Made by a program: the position numbers and the translations under genes. Source: Certhia americana (Eukaryota > Chordata > Aves > Passeriformes > Certhiidae). Taken from it: DNA of 64,000 bases. Shown piece after piece: positions 12,757 to 25,882 of the stretch. The DNA lies in assembly GCA_018697195.1 (NCBI GenBank), contig CM031878.1:39749256-39813255 (forward strand), written 5' to 3'. The notes under the pieces were generated by a model. It was not told where the DNA came from. It searched no databases and was given only the letters and a program-made list of their open reading frames with translations. Numbering within the stretch: position 1 is the first letter of the stretch; every line of letters starts with the position of its first letter.

Positions 12757-13211
12757 AATTTAATTTTGTCCTTACTGGACTAAGTCATCTAATTGTGAAG
12801 TTCAAGATATGGATCTCACAACTACTTAAAATATCAATTTGGCTTCAGGCAATATTAAGAGTTCTGTAGGTACGCAGCATCTCTGTAGCAGACACTCTAA
12901 TATCAGAATTAATTGTGTGATAAAACTTCATGTACACAGCATTAATGTTCTTGCAACATTACTCTGCTTTTACCTGCACAATGTGTTTTAATCAGTATGT
13001 TTGTTTCATTTCTTCAAGCTGGTAATGAAATTTCACTCACACAGAGGTGATATAGGAGATAAAACAAAATACAAAACTTCTCTTGTCAGAAGAAACACAT
13101 TTGTCAGTGAAAATCTCACACTGGTTTTAATGCTTTATTTAATGGTATGAATAAAAAACCAAATTACCGACTAACAAAGTGCAAATATTTGTTGAGTTTT
13201 GTTGCTTCCAG

Positions 13212-13364
13212 GAAACATTCCCCACCAAAGATGTAGATGGGGGTCAGCTACTAGACTTCCTCCTGAAAATCAGTGCAAGCAATGTGCCAAGTGAAATGCA
13301 GCACAATGTGATATCAGGAACCTCAGCAGCTCTTGAGTTTTTCAGGGGCCTTATCAGATTGTAA
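13212..13364 (+). other. Possible terminal coding exon
   Basis: The sequence GTTTTGTTGCTTCCAG gives a good 3' splice site at 13210-13211. The frame is open in phase 0 for 50 codons and ends with TAA. The predicted peptide begins ETFPTKDVDGGQLLDFLLKI and looks less repetitive and less AT-biased than the surrounding chance frames, with mixed hydrophobic and charged residues. There is no similarity I can name, no upstream exon was located, and no clear polyadenylation signal closely follows. It could equally be a relic of an old coding transposon or a chance frame. Confidence 0.2.
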
Positions 13365-15994
13365 TTTGTCCAGAATTCCCAGCAAAACTATTCTTAAAGC
13401 TGTTCTGATAATAAATCAGGCAGCCCAGGAGAACTGCAGGGACAGTATTAAGGAAACAGCTCAAGGAAATAATATCTGAATGTTTTTGTTCATTTAAGTT
13501 TTTGTGCATGTACATTAATTTCCAGGAAAAAAATTTAATTTGCCTTCACCTCATCATTTTATTCATCATAAAACAAGTCTGAGTTTTTTCAGAAGCTGTT
13601 ATTTTAGTAGTCTGCAGCAAAACAACTAAATCAGTACTTTTTATGATTTTTAGGGCTTCTAAGTTTTATTTGCATAGCTCAATTTTTTTATCAGCACATT
13701 AACAAAGATTTTTTTTAAAAAACCCTCAAGATATTCTATTCAATCTCTCCCTAACTACGAATAAATCTATGAGTACTTTGAGAAGAATATTACAAATGCC
13801 AACATTAAAAACTGATGCAATTTTAATAACTGTAAGATTTACTTCATTTGGACCCCTTTTTGGAGATAAAATTCTCAGTGACTGATGAGTACCAATTTCA
13901 AAATAAGAGACAAAACACAAACAATCATCACTATTTTACAGGCTATTTTTAGAATATGCATATATGAGCAAACATTGCACATACTTTATTGTCCCTTGTA
14001 TTACAACTTATACTACAATCAGCAACCTAGGATTGTATAAAATAGTAGAAAAGTGAGTGGATGATAAAGAGACACAGCTTGTGGAATTACCAGAGTTATT
14101 TATGATTTCAATGCAAAGAAAAACATAGTCTTTCCTTAAAGTGATCACTGGGTAAAGTCAGGGAATTTTAAAAGATATATGGACTTCCTTGCCTCCTAGG
14201 ATAATCAGAAACTCACATATGGAGAAACAGATTTAAGTTACAAACACTGCAGACTTCTCATCTTCAATGGTATTTTCTTCTTTAATCAATTCATAACCAA
14301 TTTTATTTTCCTAACTTCTGTGTGTTCTTAACCTGTGTGGTGTTGGATAAAAATACACTGTGGATTTTGATACCACCAGTGCAAAATAGTGATTGGCAGT
14401 CAGCTGAAAATTGCCCTTTATTCAGTGACCCAATAGCTACCTAAGTACTTTCCAGTAGCCATTAGACAAGAGAATGCATAAAGTTCAAACACTGGGGAAA
14501 AAAAATAATTGGAAAGACAAATCCACCATGGTAAATTAATACAATACATGAAAAGTTAAAGGTCATTTTGCAATTGTGTTCCTTCAATTTTCTTTCCTTA
14601 AATTAACACAGGGATCTGGAAACGAAGTTGCTATGTGGGCAACTGTTTTGCTTGTAGAGCTGTTTTCTATTCTGCAGAAGTCACACAGATGCTAAAAGTG
14701 TTGCCCTTTATAAGAACTGAGAATAAACCAACAGAAAATTATGTTGAAAAGTTGAGCCATTAGTATGGAATTGCTCTTAGTAGCTAAGAAAGCAAAGCAG
14801 GGCAAAAAGGAGAGTCAAAAAACATGATCTAAGTTGTAGGTATTACTAAGAACTCAGCCACTAGCTAGTTAATGGAATAATCTCACATTTTCAGGTAAAA
14901 ACCTTATTACAGAAACTACACCAGTGCTACATTTTATGAGTCATGGAATCAGCTTCTAACCTGCATTCCACATTCTTCCTGTACTCTCTGCTTGGGTATC
15001 TTCTAAAGCAAAGTATTGACAGCTTCCCTCTTAGAAAGGTTGCAAGCAAAACTTCCTTCTCACTAACATTGGGAGCAGCAGTCCTCTTACTCATTTATGA
15101 AACTGGCTTTTTGAGAAGGTGATTTTTATCTCTTCCAATAAATTGATCTATTCAGTAGTTAGTGAGATACAGCTTTTCCTTATCAACCTGTTGAACTGGC
15201 TTTAAACTTTGTGGCAGACTGATATTTTGAGATGCTGAGAAAAATATCACTATCTTTCACCCACTTTTTGAGTGATAAAATCATTTACATTCTCTTTATG
15301 ACACAGCTTGTGCCCAAAATTTTTTTGTGAAGTATCACCTGCTTTTTGAGCTACGAAAAGCAAATTGATCTCTTTGCATTTGAGCACCAATCTAAATATT
15401 TTCTTTTCCTCATAAAATTTTCCCTCCATAATGCTTATCCCTTTGTGATAAGAAGATGGAATAAGCTCAGGATTAGGAAAAGGATTTTTTCAAAGGTATT
15501 TGGTTTAATTTGATCTTACTGGGAGTTAAGTCCTTAGCTACAGTAAAACCTGACTTGACTCAGATGAGGAAGTCCAGAATAGGAGCAGTGGTTCCTTACC
15601 TAAGACTTCCACTTTCCTATACCTGTTGAGTGTAACACTTTCCATTATCTTGTTCTAAAGGAAAGTGATTCCAACACAATATCAGCAACAATATACAACA
15701 ACTTTTTTTCCTCTTTCACAAGTGATCCATAAGAATATGAATCAGAATACTGATCAGCTAATGAAATCTGACAGTTTATATTCCCACTGTTTATTAAATA
15801 CACTCACATAATAATCACTCTACTTAGAAAACTGTTTTCTTAATAGAGTCAGCAACTCTTAGCTGAGGAAAAACTCCTATGATATCACTTTGAGAAACAA
15901 ATTACTGGCTTGTTCTGTGGGGAATGCAGTGAGGCTTGAGGCTGTGCTTAGAACACCTGATGTTCTTAAACCTCTCAGCACCAAGAAAAAATAT

Positions 15995-16034
15995 TTTAAT
16001 TCTATTGACACCAGTTATTTAATTCTATTGACAC
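15995..16034. repeat. 23-bp tandem repeat, about 1.7 copies
   Basis: TTTAATTCTATTGACAC occurs at 15995 and 16018 with a 23-base period and no mismatch in the shared 17 bases. This is a small recent tandem duplication. Confidence 0.85.
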
Positions 16035-18166
16035 TGATCTCAATATGCAAAGATGGAAAGATTAAATCTGGTTGATTCAACTCTGTTAACCTCTGTTTCT
16101 ATCATTATTTGCCAAAGAAGGAGCTCAACACAGACTTATCAAACATTAAGTGTGCACTCAATAAATTTCAGACAATTCCTCTCCTCTTTCTTTTTGTTGC
16201 TTGTTTTGTTTTGAATTTGGTTGGGGTTTTTTAATAGTCTTTTCACTTATTCCTTTCCAGAGCAAGGACAGCGTTCCACACATACATGAGAGAATGAAAA
16301 ATGAGAGCTCCTTTGGGGTTTTTTTTTAATTTTTATTATTTCTACAATTTTGTCCTTTATCATTTGCTTAAGATTCCCTTGCAGGAATTACAAGAAACTG
16401 AATCTTTCCAGTAACATAAAAAGGAAGTTAACTAAAATATTAATTTTGATAAAGAAAACATCTTTCATCCTTTATCAACTACAAACAATTTCCCCTAAAT
16501 CTTCACAGTAGAGAAAGAGGGTACAAAAACATCTGGTTACCTGAAGTATTACAGAATTTTTAAGGGTTCTCATACCCATCTAGTTCCTTTCCGTCTTGTC
16601 TTTGCTTGGTGCAAAAGAAGCTCCTTGCATTGCCTTCTCAATGGAAACAGGGAGATGAAATATTCTAGTACAATAACGTGTTGTTACAGATCCTACAAGA
16701 CAGCAACAGTTTTCCATCACCTCAGCTGAGTAGCTCATCATATTTGGCTAAGGATATGCATTTTTCAAGTCTCAGGAATTCCCACAAGCAACTACAATAA
16801 GACAGAGATTTAGATTCAGATTTAGATTTAGTGAAAAAAATTTCATATATATTAAATCTTACATGCCTTTTATACTTTGCTACAGCTGTGTTCAGGCTGC
16901 TGTCCTAATCACAATCCAATTTGTCAGTTATGTCTTTGATGTTAGGCATAATTTAGAGTTTTCACTCAACTCTAGAATTCCAGACAGAAATTAAGAGCTG
17001 CAATAAATGATCAGTCTTCTTCAGAGTTCTGCTTGAAACTTCAGCAATTTAAACCTGATAAGAGCAAAATAAGTTCTCTTGTAAAAATTGCTCTTGCCTA
17101 GAAGGTGTTTATGATGGGTAAGAAGGGAAATTATGTGAAGTCAGTGCCATTGACTAGGTGTAAGGTTGATATAAGAGGTAAACTTGATAGAGAAATAATG
17201 AAGATAAGATAATCTGATGTGATCTTTTGTTGTAGAATACTTACTGGTGGAAAGCCAAGGTTCAGCAGCCATTACTGATCAAAACAAAGATTTTTTTGTA
17301 TTTTCAGCTATCAGATGTATCCAAGGAATAGAAAATGGGAATTGTGCAATAAAAGTTTAAGTCTAAAAAAATGAAAAAACCCTCAAATACTCAATATCCA
17401 TTGCCCTTCTATCCATTGTCCCCAATGTTTGAGTACTTTGATATAACATTTTTTCTTCTGTTATGAAGCTATAGATTAACACTTGAATTCAAATATGGAA
17501 TTTGAGTAAAATCTTGAGAAAATCTTTCTGTTTGGATAGAAAAATGATGGATATTCAAGATTTTGTAGACTAAAGAAATATATTTAGTATACCCATGCTT
17601 TTCCACTCATTGGGTATTTTTGCAAGTTCTGCAATTTTATGGGAGTTCTGAAAATATTTATTGTAAGCATAGCATTTGAAATAAACTTCTATTCTTAGTC
17701 TTTCCTAGGCATGTCACACAGAGAGGAAGGGAGAGTCCTCTCAGTTTGGACATCAGATAGAAAATGGTAGTTTGAAGGAATTTCAATATATTGTTCTGTA
17801 GAATTTCTCTTATTTTTCAGACAGTCTCTGAAGTTTAACATTAGCATGAAAACAAAAAAATAAGGCTAGTTAGTAAGCCCAGTGCTACCTTACTGTATAT
17901 TATTGCAGGAGGCTTTTTCCATAGTTTCTGCTGTCCATTTTACCCAAGAATTTCAACAACTCTTATTTTCCAGACATAAACAAGCAAGATATTCTGGTTA
18001 CATTCTGGTTACATGTTCAACATATATGCACCTTTCTGTTTCTTCGAAAGAAGGGCAAAATTATGTAGATTCACGGCTCTTCTTTAATGGAGACAACTAC
18101 CAAAAACTCCTGTTCAGTTTGCAGTCAAGTAAATTCACATTGGATTCAAATAAACAAATGATTGAG

Positions 18167-18195
18167 ATATATATATATATATATATGTATATATA
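18167..18195. repeat. (AT)n microsatellite
   Basis: Ten uninterrupted AT units, followed by GTATATATA. Confidence 0.9.
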
Positions 18196-19615
18196 ATTAT
18201 GCCTCTTTCCCGTTCACCCTAAAAAAATAATAAATTGAGACTTTCCCATTGCATTCTGTTCTCATGCTGAAGTTTCATCCTGCTGTGTGTGCACTGATCA
18301 ATATGCCCTTACACTTGCACGGACAACCAGCAAATTCTGAACAGAACAGTCTTACTATGTGAAGCCTTGGCAGGCTTCACATTTCAGCAAAGAGTGTTCA
18401 CTTTCTGATCAAAGCTTGGAAACAATCCACTGAACCTGAGAGGACTATTATTCTGGTCTGACTGATGAACAGAAAATATGAAAGAAATAGAGATGTTTAC
18501 AAAAAAAAGAAATTTGTGTGTTTGTAAAGATCATTCTTTAAGAGAGCTTACATTCAAAAAAGATATCAATATTATGATACTTATATTTACAATTCACAAA
18601 GAACTGCCCTCTTGTGTGTATGATATATTTCTACCTGGAATGGCATGCTTGCCAAAAAGTAATTATAGGGAAAGAACACTGAGAAAAAAATGTTTATAAA
18701 TAACAAAGCTACAGTGACAGTTTTTGTATAAGAGGGAAAAACTGACAAACCAAAAAAATCTAAGATGTGAGAATATATTAATTTAAAATATTTATGTCTC
18801 TATAATTGCAAATAGTGTCTTCTCATCATGCAATATTATATAGATAGAGATTGCTTGCTTTCAGTTTCTATTTGTAAATTTAGAATCTGCAAATATAACA
18901 GCATAGTCCTTTTTAACTTGCAAACAACAGCTTTTTCTTCAAGTGCAGTGGGATGCCTCTTATTTCTGAAGGCTGCCATATGGACTTCAACAGTCACCTC
19001 ATTAGAATTTTGCAGTATATCAGACTTTTTTTTCCACCTAAGTCTCACAAAGTCCTCTTTTGACATGATACACTGCTAGGCAACAGGGGTACTTGCACAG
19101 TAACAAAGCAGATCACAAAGTGATAGGCCTGAAAAACACAATGCAAAACCTATTTTTTTCCCAAACTTGTTTCTAACTCAGATCAATTTATCGATCTGGC
19201 TTTTCACATGGCCACAGAAAAACCTATGCTTGGCACACACATGGAGATGTTTGGGAATGGACAGCTGACTTCCCTAAGGAACAACAATAACCTTGTCAAT
19301 AATTTTGCCCATTCTTGTCTTGCTATAAAACTTGCTATAACAGCCTTCATATTAGTAAGTTGAAACTTTCTAATGATAACAAATATTTCTGATCCTAGGA
19401 GAACTACAGATATTAATTAATTACAATTACAAAAAAAAATTGTTATCTTTTGTTTCCATCCTTAACAAGCATTTTCATCCTGTGTGTTTTTCCCTTTCCA
19501 AAAGAAAAATACAAACTTAACGGCAAGAACTGACATTTAGAGGCATAGGTTGTTGTGGTTCTACTACAACTTATAGTTGTTGTAGGGGCGGGGGGGGTTG
19601 ACTCTTTTTTTTTTC

Positions 19616-19662
19616 ATGAAAATTTATTGTTAAAAATATGTTTTGTAACAATAAATTTTCAT
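19616..19662. repeat. Perfect 17-bp inverted repeat
   Basis: ATGAAAATTTATTGTTA (19616-19632) is exactly reverse-complemented at 19646-19662, with a 13-base spacer. A T-rich and G-rich run precedes it (T11 and G8 within 19590-19614), and a weaker 7-bp inverted pair, CTACAAC/GTTGTAG, lies at about 19564-19585. No open frame or known RNA family was recognised. It may be a remnant of a small inverted-repeat transposon or simply a hairpin-forming sequence. Confidence 0.85.
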
Positions 19663-20629
19663 TAAAAGAACCTCAACACCAGCCCTCTGGTGATGATATT
19701 AAAATCTGAAGTACAGTAATTCTGTACTTTGAGGAAACCAGATGGGAACTCAAGAAAATCAAGCACTTTTCAGTCCACAAAAACCAGAATTTGCTGGAGG
19801 AACAGTCCAAGCTTACTCTGTCAGCTGAAGACTAGATACAGATTTTGATTTCATTTATACCAGAGATTTCATTGGTCTCATTTACAATAATAATTCAGTT
19901 TTCTTCTGCACTTGAGGAAATCACTTTATTTTGTTCCTAGGAAGGAAAACATGTTTCTGCACTTCTGTTGAACACAGTACGTGTCTAAAAGGGGACTTTA
20001 CAAATAGTCATGTATGAAATGCAAACACTTGAAAATGCGTATGGATCATATGACACTTTTGATTAGGAACTTGGGGGAATAAACTAGTATCCATGGAAAC
20101 CCATAGCTTCAGATATTACAAGGCTGCTGAAAGGCTGCTGAGAGTAAAAAACACTACACTGCATCACCTGCCTAAAACAAGTTGATACATGAACAAAAAT
20201 TCTATCTTCAAGTAAGCAAAAAGCACAAAACAGAGTTAACCTTGTTTATTCAGTTATCATTAATCATTTGAGATTTCTCCACATGATTTATCCCATTTCC
20301 TACCTAGCTGAGGATACCAACAAGAATGTCAGTATACTGCGCTAAAGTTAACTATTACAGCCCTGGCTCATAGCAGACATAGAACAAAAGTTCAGGTCAT
20401 GCTGATATGGCTTGGGCAGTTTCTGTCTTACATAATTAAATGTTAAACATTTAAACATATGTTAAACATAACATAATAAAATGTCATTTTACCATCTGAA
20501 TATTAACTTATACAAGCACATAGTTTCAATGCAATTACTGCATCAATGATATATGGAAGACAAATAAAACTTGCACATGATTTTAAAAGGTAGAAGGTTT
20601 TTAGAGGAATTGATAGCTAGAATGGAATA

Positions 20630-21790
20630 TCAGGGGATCTGGCCCAGCTAACATGGGTTTAGGAAATGCTGGTCCTACTTGACAAACCTGATCTTTTATA
20701 ACTCAGCAATACTCTCAGTGGATTAAGGGAAAGAATTTGGATGTTGTCTACCTGGGCTCAAACAAAGTCTTTGGTACAGTGTCACATGGCATTATGCTGG
20801 AGAAGCTGGCAACCCATGGCTTGGACAGGTTCCCTCTTCATTGTGTTAAAAACTATCCTGATGGTTAGTACCTTTATCGATGATCTGGATGAAAGGATTG
20901 CATGCATCCTCCATAAATTCACAGATGACATTCAGTGTTGATTTTCTGGAGGGTAGGAAGGCTCTGCAGAAGAACCTGTACAGGCTGGATAGATGTGCAG
21001 AGGCCACTTCCAGGAAGTTCAGTCAAGTGCTGGGTCCTGGCCATGGATCACAAAAGCCCTATGCAGCTCTTCAGGCTGAGGGTGGAGCAGCTGTAGAAGT
21101 GTCTGACAGAAAAGGACCTGTGGGTGCTGTTCAACAGCAGCTGAATATGAGCCAGCTGTATCCAGGTGGCCAAGAAGACCAATGAAATCCAGGTCTGTAT
21201 CAGGAATAGTGTGGCCAGCAGGAGCAGGGCTGTGATTTTCCCCCTGAAAAAAAGATGGGCACTGTTGAGACCACATCTTGAGTCTTGTGTTCAGTTCTGA
21301 ACCCTGCAGTTCATGAAAGACATTGAGGAGCTGAAGCACGTCCACAGAAGGACAAGAGAGATGATGAAGGGTCATGAGATGATGAAAGTAATTCAGATGG
21401 GGAACAATTGGTGGACCTGGGGTTGTTTAGCCTGGAGGAAAGGGGGCTCAGGGGTGACCTTACAACTGCCTGAAAAGAGGATGCAGTCAGGTAGGGATTG
21501 GCCTCCTTTCCAAGGAAAAAAGTGTTAAGACAAGGGGAAATAGCCTCAAGCTGCATAAGAGGAAGTTCAGTTTGGACATCAGGAAGAATTTCTTCATGAA
21601 AGATTGTCAAGGATTGGAAAAGGCCGCCCAGAGAGGTGGTGGAGTCACCATGTTTGCAAGTCGTTCAAGAAATGACTGAACATAGCACTTAGTTCCATGG
21701 CACTTAATTGATGTGGTGGAGTTTAGTTAAAGATTGGACTTGACAATTTTGAAGGTCTTTTCAAACCTTATTGACTCTAGGAATCTAATA
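20630..21790 (+). mobile_element. CR1 LINE fragment with part of ORF2 reverse transcriptase
   Basis: This is the longest CR1 piece in the window. It starts inside the reverse-transcriptase domain of ORF2 and runs to the 3' end. Recognisable in order are the GFR-type block (20650-20690), the block coding for 'VYLDFSKAFDTVSH'-like residues (20738-20790), LEKLATHGLD (20797-20830), and a displaced FIDDLDERI...FTDD segment (20871-20935) equivalent to the catalytic F-A-D-D motif. About 35-40 codons between the NWLDG-equivalent and the FIDDLDE segment are missing. Downstream are typical CR1 C-terminal and 3' UTR blocks (GACAGAAAAGGACCTGTGGG, GTATCAGGAATAGTGTGGCC, GGTGGTGGAGTCACCA). Frameshifts and stops make it inactive. 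Confidence 0.92.
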
Positions 21791-23699
21791 TGTACTTGTG
21801 AATTCTGTTACTATGATTTTATTTTGACCATAGAGCTCTTAATTAAAATTTGGACTTTTTTTAATTGTACAGGAATCATTCAAGAATCTCAGTGCCAGGA
21901 ACCCTAAAAGACCTCTAAGGCTACAACTAGCTTTACCCTATAAGCTGACAGAAAACATTACTGCTTAATCATTCTCCAGGAAATGAAAATGTCATGGATA
22001 GCAAAACAGTTCTGCAGTCATTCTTATGGTGAGATGTTCCATTGACCTCAAAGAAAGTTTCACTCAAAGATGCACAAGTTTGTCTATTCGAAGAATAGGG
22101 AAGGAAAAAGGAAGGGTACACCACAGAGTGAATAAAACAAAACAGAACTAAGTTATAAATTCTTGTTCATACATATGTTTCTGAGCTGTCTGTTCTGATC
22201 AAGGGATTTTGTGGTTTAATTAAGGTAGAGATTGGGGGTTTTGCCTCATCAACTTATACATGTTCAGTTAACTGAAAGAACAACATAGGCAAGACACCAT
22301 ATAGGTACATGCTGTCCAAGTACACAGTCCTGAGGTATTTTTTGTACACAAGCACACATATATACTTTTGTATAATACTGTATACATGTGCTGCCTTAAG
22401 AACACACTATTGTAACACAGCAATTACATAAAGCTTTCTTATTGTCCCTCAGTATAAATTATTATTTCCACTCTAAACAACATAGTTTGCAACCAACGCT
22501 AGTCATCAACTTACACACAGGGATATCACTTTTGCTCATTATCAAATACCTGTTTCTGGTTTACAAACATTCAAACACTCAGTGGCTTTTGACACTGAAA
22601 ATGAGTGACATACTAATTGTATGTACATAGATACTGTGATGTGATGCCTACTGCTTTAACAAAAATGTTCAATAAAAAGAAAATGCAGAGTTCTTACTTA
22701 TGAAAAGAAAGATATTTCCTGCCTCAAAACAGATATTTTACACTGAATCTAGTGAGAAATACAAGCCAGTGGTAGTTATTTGACTGATCTTTTATTACAA
22801 CCCCTACTGTTAAAGAGCTAATGGCTAGAAAATGAGCTGCAAGCTGAGTGCAGCTAAGAACTTCTCCAATTGTTTATGTGTAACCAATTATATTAAGAGC
22901 TTTTAGCAAACATTGCTCATTATAATCGATTTCCCTGAAGAAATGTCATGTTCAAATGAATATTTAAATGCAGCTTTAGTTTTTGTTCCCTTTTCAAGAA
23001 AATTTTAATGCAAAGGAGGCAGAGATGTGCAAACAGGTCATTAGAAAACATGAAAAGAAATAGATGATGTTCTGAAAGATGAAGTGGTGAATTAACAGAA
23101 TAATCTAATCTAATCTAACACTGCTACACCTCATATCACCAGCATTGTTATTGTGGGGCTTTACAACTAGGTTCCTTGTAATTTCATCAAATTAATTCTC
23201 AGTGACCCCAGGTATGATTAATTCTGTTGACAACCTGAACATCAAACTCAGCAAACTCAGCAAGTTTGGCATCTGAACTAGCCACCTTTTAATAAGACAT
23301 GAGTAGCATTTACAGAGTTCAGATATTGAAAACGGTTTTTTAAACTCAGATATCTCCATAGATACCAATCTAGAAACAGAAAGTTTCTTCACATCTTCTG
23401 TAATGTAAAATTGAGAATTCTCACTATATAAGTATGCCTTGACCACCTATGTTCCCATATTTTTGCTTTTCTAGAAATTCAACAAGCTAAACCAACCATA
23501 TTGCTGAAGTCCAGATAATTTTTGTGCTTTTCATAATCAAGTTAGAATTCTTTGAATAGAATCTCTGCAGAAGTTCTGAACTAGCTATATTTGTAGTTCA
23601 CATTGCTATGTGTCCAAAGTACCTGCAAGCGACACTCTTAAAAGGACTGATATATATTTATTAGTGAGTCTTATATTATGGTCAATATTAGCTCTACTC
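21791..23699. other. Unannotated unique DNA
   Basis: No gene or transposon recognised. A short TCTAA pentamer run (about four units) lies at 23096-23119. The stretch separates two plus-strand CR1 copies that belong to different subfamilies judged by their 3' UTR sequence. Confidence 0.55.
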
Positions 23700-24216
23700 A
23701 TCACTTCTGCGATCTCAGCTCGGGTCCTGTATGCACTTTTGGGTGCCACAATACAAAAATACAAAAAGGACTTTGAGTTCTTAGACAGTGTCCAAAGGAG
23801 AGCAGTAAGGATGGTGAAGGACCTTGAGGGGAAGCCTTATGAGAAGCAGCTGAGGTCACTTGGTCTGTTCAGCCTGGAGAAGAGGGGACTGAGGGGAGAC
23901 ATCATTGCAGTGTACAACTTTCTCATGAGGGGAAGAGGAAGGGCACAGACTGATCCCTCCTCTGTGGTGACAGTGACAGGACCTGAGGGAATGGCCTAAG
24001 GCTGAGTCAGGGAAGGTTTAGGTTGGATATTGAGAAAGGATTTTTCACCCAGAGGGTGTCTGGGCACTGGAACACGCTCCCCAGGGAAGTTGTCCATCTT
24101 CATCCTGACACAGTTCAAGAAATGTTTGGACAGTGCTCTCAGGCATATGCAATGTCATTGGACTCGATGATCTTTGTGGGTCCCTTCCAACTTAGTATAT
24201 ATTCTGTGATTCTGTA
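23700..24216 (+). mobile_element. CR1 LINE fragment with intact 3' terminus
   Basis: The C-terminal part of CR1 ORF2 is readable over about 50 codons (within 23755-23940; segments such as VQRRAVRMVKDLEGKPYE and LGLFSLEKRGLRGDIIAVYN). It is followed by the 3' UTR and the characteristic octamer end ATTCTGTGATTCTGTA at 24201-24216. This frame is one of the best-preserved CR1 coding stretches here, although truncated at the 5' side and closed by a stop at 23997-23999. The copy is probably younger than that at 20630. Confidence 0.93.
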
Positions 24217-24488
24217 GTCTGGAGGATTACCAAAGCCTGTTCAAATAAAATACAACTGTACAAAGTGCTCAAGTATTCTGACATTTACTTTGGCTATAAC
24301 TTGGAATCTATGTTTTGTCAGAGTTTTTTCTCACCATCTCTGTTCATGATGTTATTGCATTATTTGGTCTTTTCAGGTTGTTCTGGTCTTTTATTTTCCT
24401 ATGTCAGTTATAAACATAAAAACAAAAATAAAGTGAACCTGACCACAGTAAAATTTTGACCTGATAAACCACAGCATAGCAACACATC

Positions 24489-25882
24489 TGTTGTCGTTTC
24501 AGTTTGAAACTGGGCAGAAACACTAATTTTATGTTTCAGTTTTAGTTTGCTAATTTGAACTTTCTTAACCAAGAGCAAAGCAGGCTTAAACTTCAAAGGA
24601 ATAAAATATTATTAACTAACGCTAAAAGAAAAAAAGAAATCAGAATGAAACCTTTAAAACACTTCTCCTCCCTCCACCAACTATTCACTTTTTTACTCCA
24701 ATATAAAAAGACAAAACTTGGGATTATCAGTCAGTTATTACTTTTAAAATAATTATTTCTCAATTCATCGAGGAGAAAGGAGTCTTTCTTGAATACCATA
24801 GAGATTTTTCACAAGATACCACTTCTCTTGCTTCCACACTTTTCAATGGCCTGCCCAGTGGAAGATATGTTGCCATTGTGAAGTCCTTCCCATGAAACAG
24901 CTTGCCACAGCAGCTCGTGGGCCATATCAGTTTATTAGGGTACATTTTAAAGATGCTTCTTCTAGGATAAAAGAAATGTTGTCTTCATTCCAAGGAACAA
25001 AGGTCATCTTCTCTCAATGGGCAGAGGGCATCATCTCTCACTTCTTCAGTCTTCTTTCATTCAATTTTCTCTAGCACCTCACAACTCTGACTAGAACCTT
25101 GCATTCCCCTAAAAGCCACTCCATATGTTACGTGGTATTTAGTCAATTCTCTATGGCCTCACAAGAGAAGTCCAACTTAACTAGGGCACTCCTTCAATCT
25201 TTTCCATTTAAGATTTTCTTCTCACTTCTTCTGACATTAAGTCTCATACTGTGTCTTTCTACATTTTATCTGGTCTCCTCTTTTTCTCTGTGTAAGATTC
25301 ATGCTTTGGAAGTTTCATTTGGTTAGAAAAAGAGCTAACAGCAGGGCAGCAGCCAGGTATGCATCAGGCAGTCAGGTGATGCATTGCAGTAGTGTTGGAG
25401 CTGAGCCAAGATCTCAAGGCCTGGCTGCTGCATTAAATTCCAGCTGTGCTGAGAGAGGGAGGCTAAGATCTCTTTCCAGCCCGGTCAGGCTTCAGATGTC
25501 TCACACCAGAGCTTATCACTTCTCCTTTCCCTGCCCCGTAGACACTGGACCTGGTTCAGCCCCCAGTTGCTGTGTGGGGCTGACCTGGATTAGCAGATCT
25601 CAGCAGCCAGGACTTGGCTGAGCCTTCCTCCCCCCCACCCCCCCACTGCCTCTCCTTCCCTTTTGCCTGCCAGTGGGGCAGGGGGAGGGCAGGGGGAACC
25701 TCGGCCTGGCCATGGGAAACAGCCAGGACGAAGTTCTCAACTCACCCCACCAGAAACCAGAAGAGAGCTATTTCAGGACTTTCACCTCAAAATGTGTATT
25801 CACTAGAGGCATACTCACACTTTTCATTGGTTTAATCAGGTGTCAATATTACAAAATTGTCTAATCAGAGTAAACTATGACA
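24489..25882 (-). mobile_element. Solo LTR of large LTR family, copy 1
   Basis: A 1,394-bp element bounded by TGTTGTCG and CTATGACA, with the pentamer ACATC on both sides (24484-24488 and 25883-25887), which fits the 5-bp target duplication of ERVL-type elements. Compared with copies at 36559 and 41482 it shares AACCAAGAGCAAAGCAGGCTTAAAC near the left end, a GC-rich centre (25340-25720) and CATTGGTTTAATCA...TGTCAATATT at the right end. It has about 43 extra bases at the left edge, including a second TGTTTCAG start-like sequence at 24532. Orientation is minus, inferred from the A/T-rich polyadenylation region at the left end in the better-preserved copies. No retroviral genes are attached. Confidence 0.82.

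Larger units (their letters stand above)
10286..20629. other. Long unannotated AT-rich stretch
   Basis: More than 10 kb without a recognised gene or large transposon. It contains a 25-bp dispersed duplication (11572 and 12732), a particularly AT-rich block at about 11600-12300, an exon-like frame at 13212-13364, a 23-bp tandem repeat at 15995, a TTTAGA-type short repeat near 16805-16830, an AT dinucleotide tract at 18167 and a perfect hairpin at 19616. All are listed separately or as findings. Confidence 0.55.

Noticed and set aside
23610..23999. 129-codon plus-strand frame as a gene
   Set aside because: Its second half is the C-terminal end of CR1 ORF2 and the first half is upstream filler; it belongs to the LINE.
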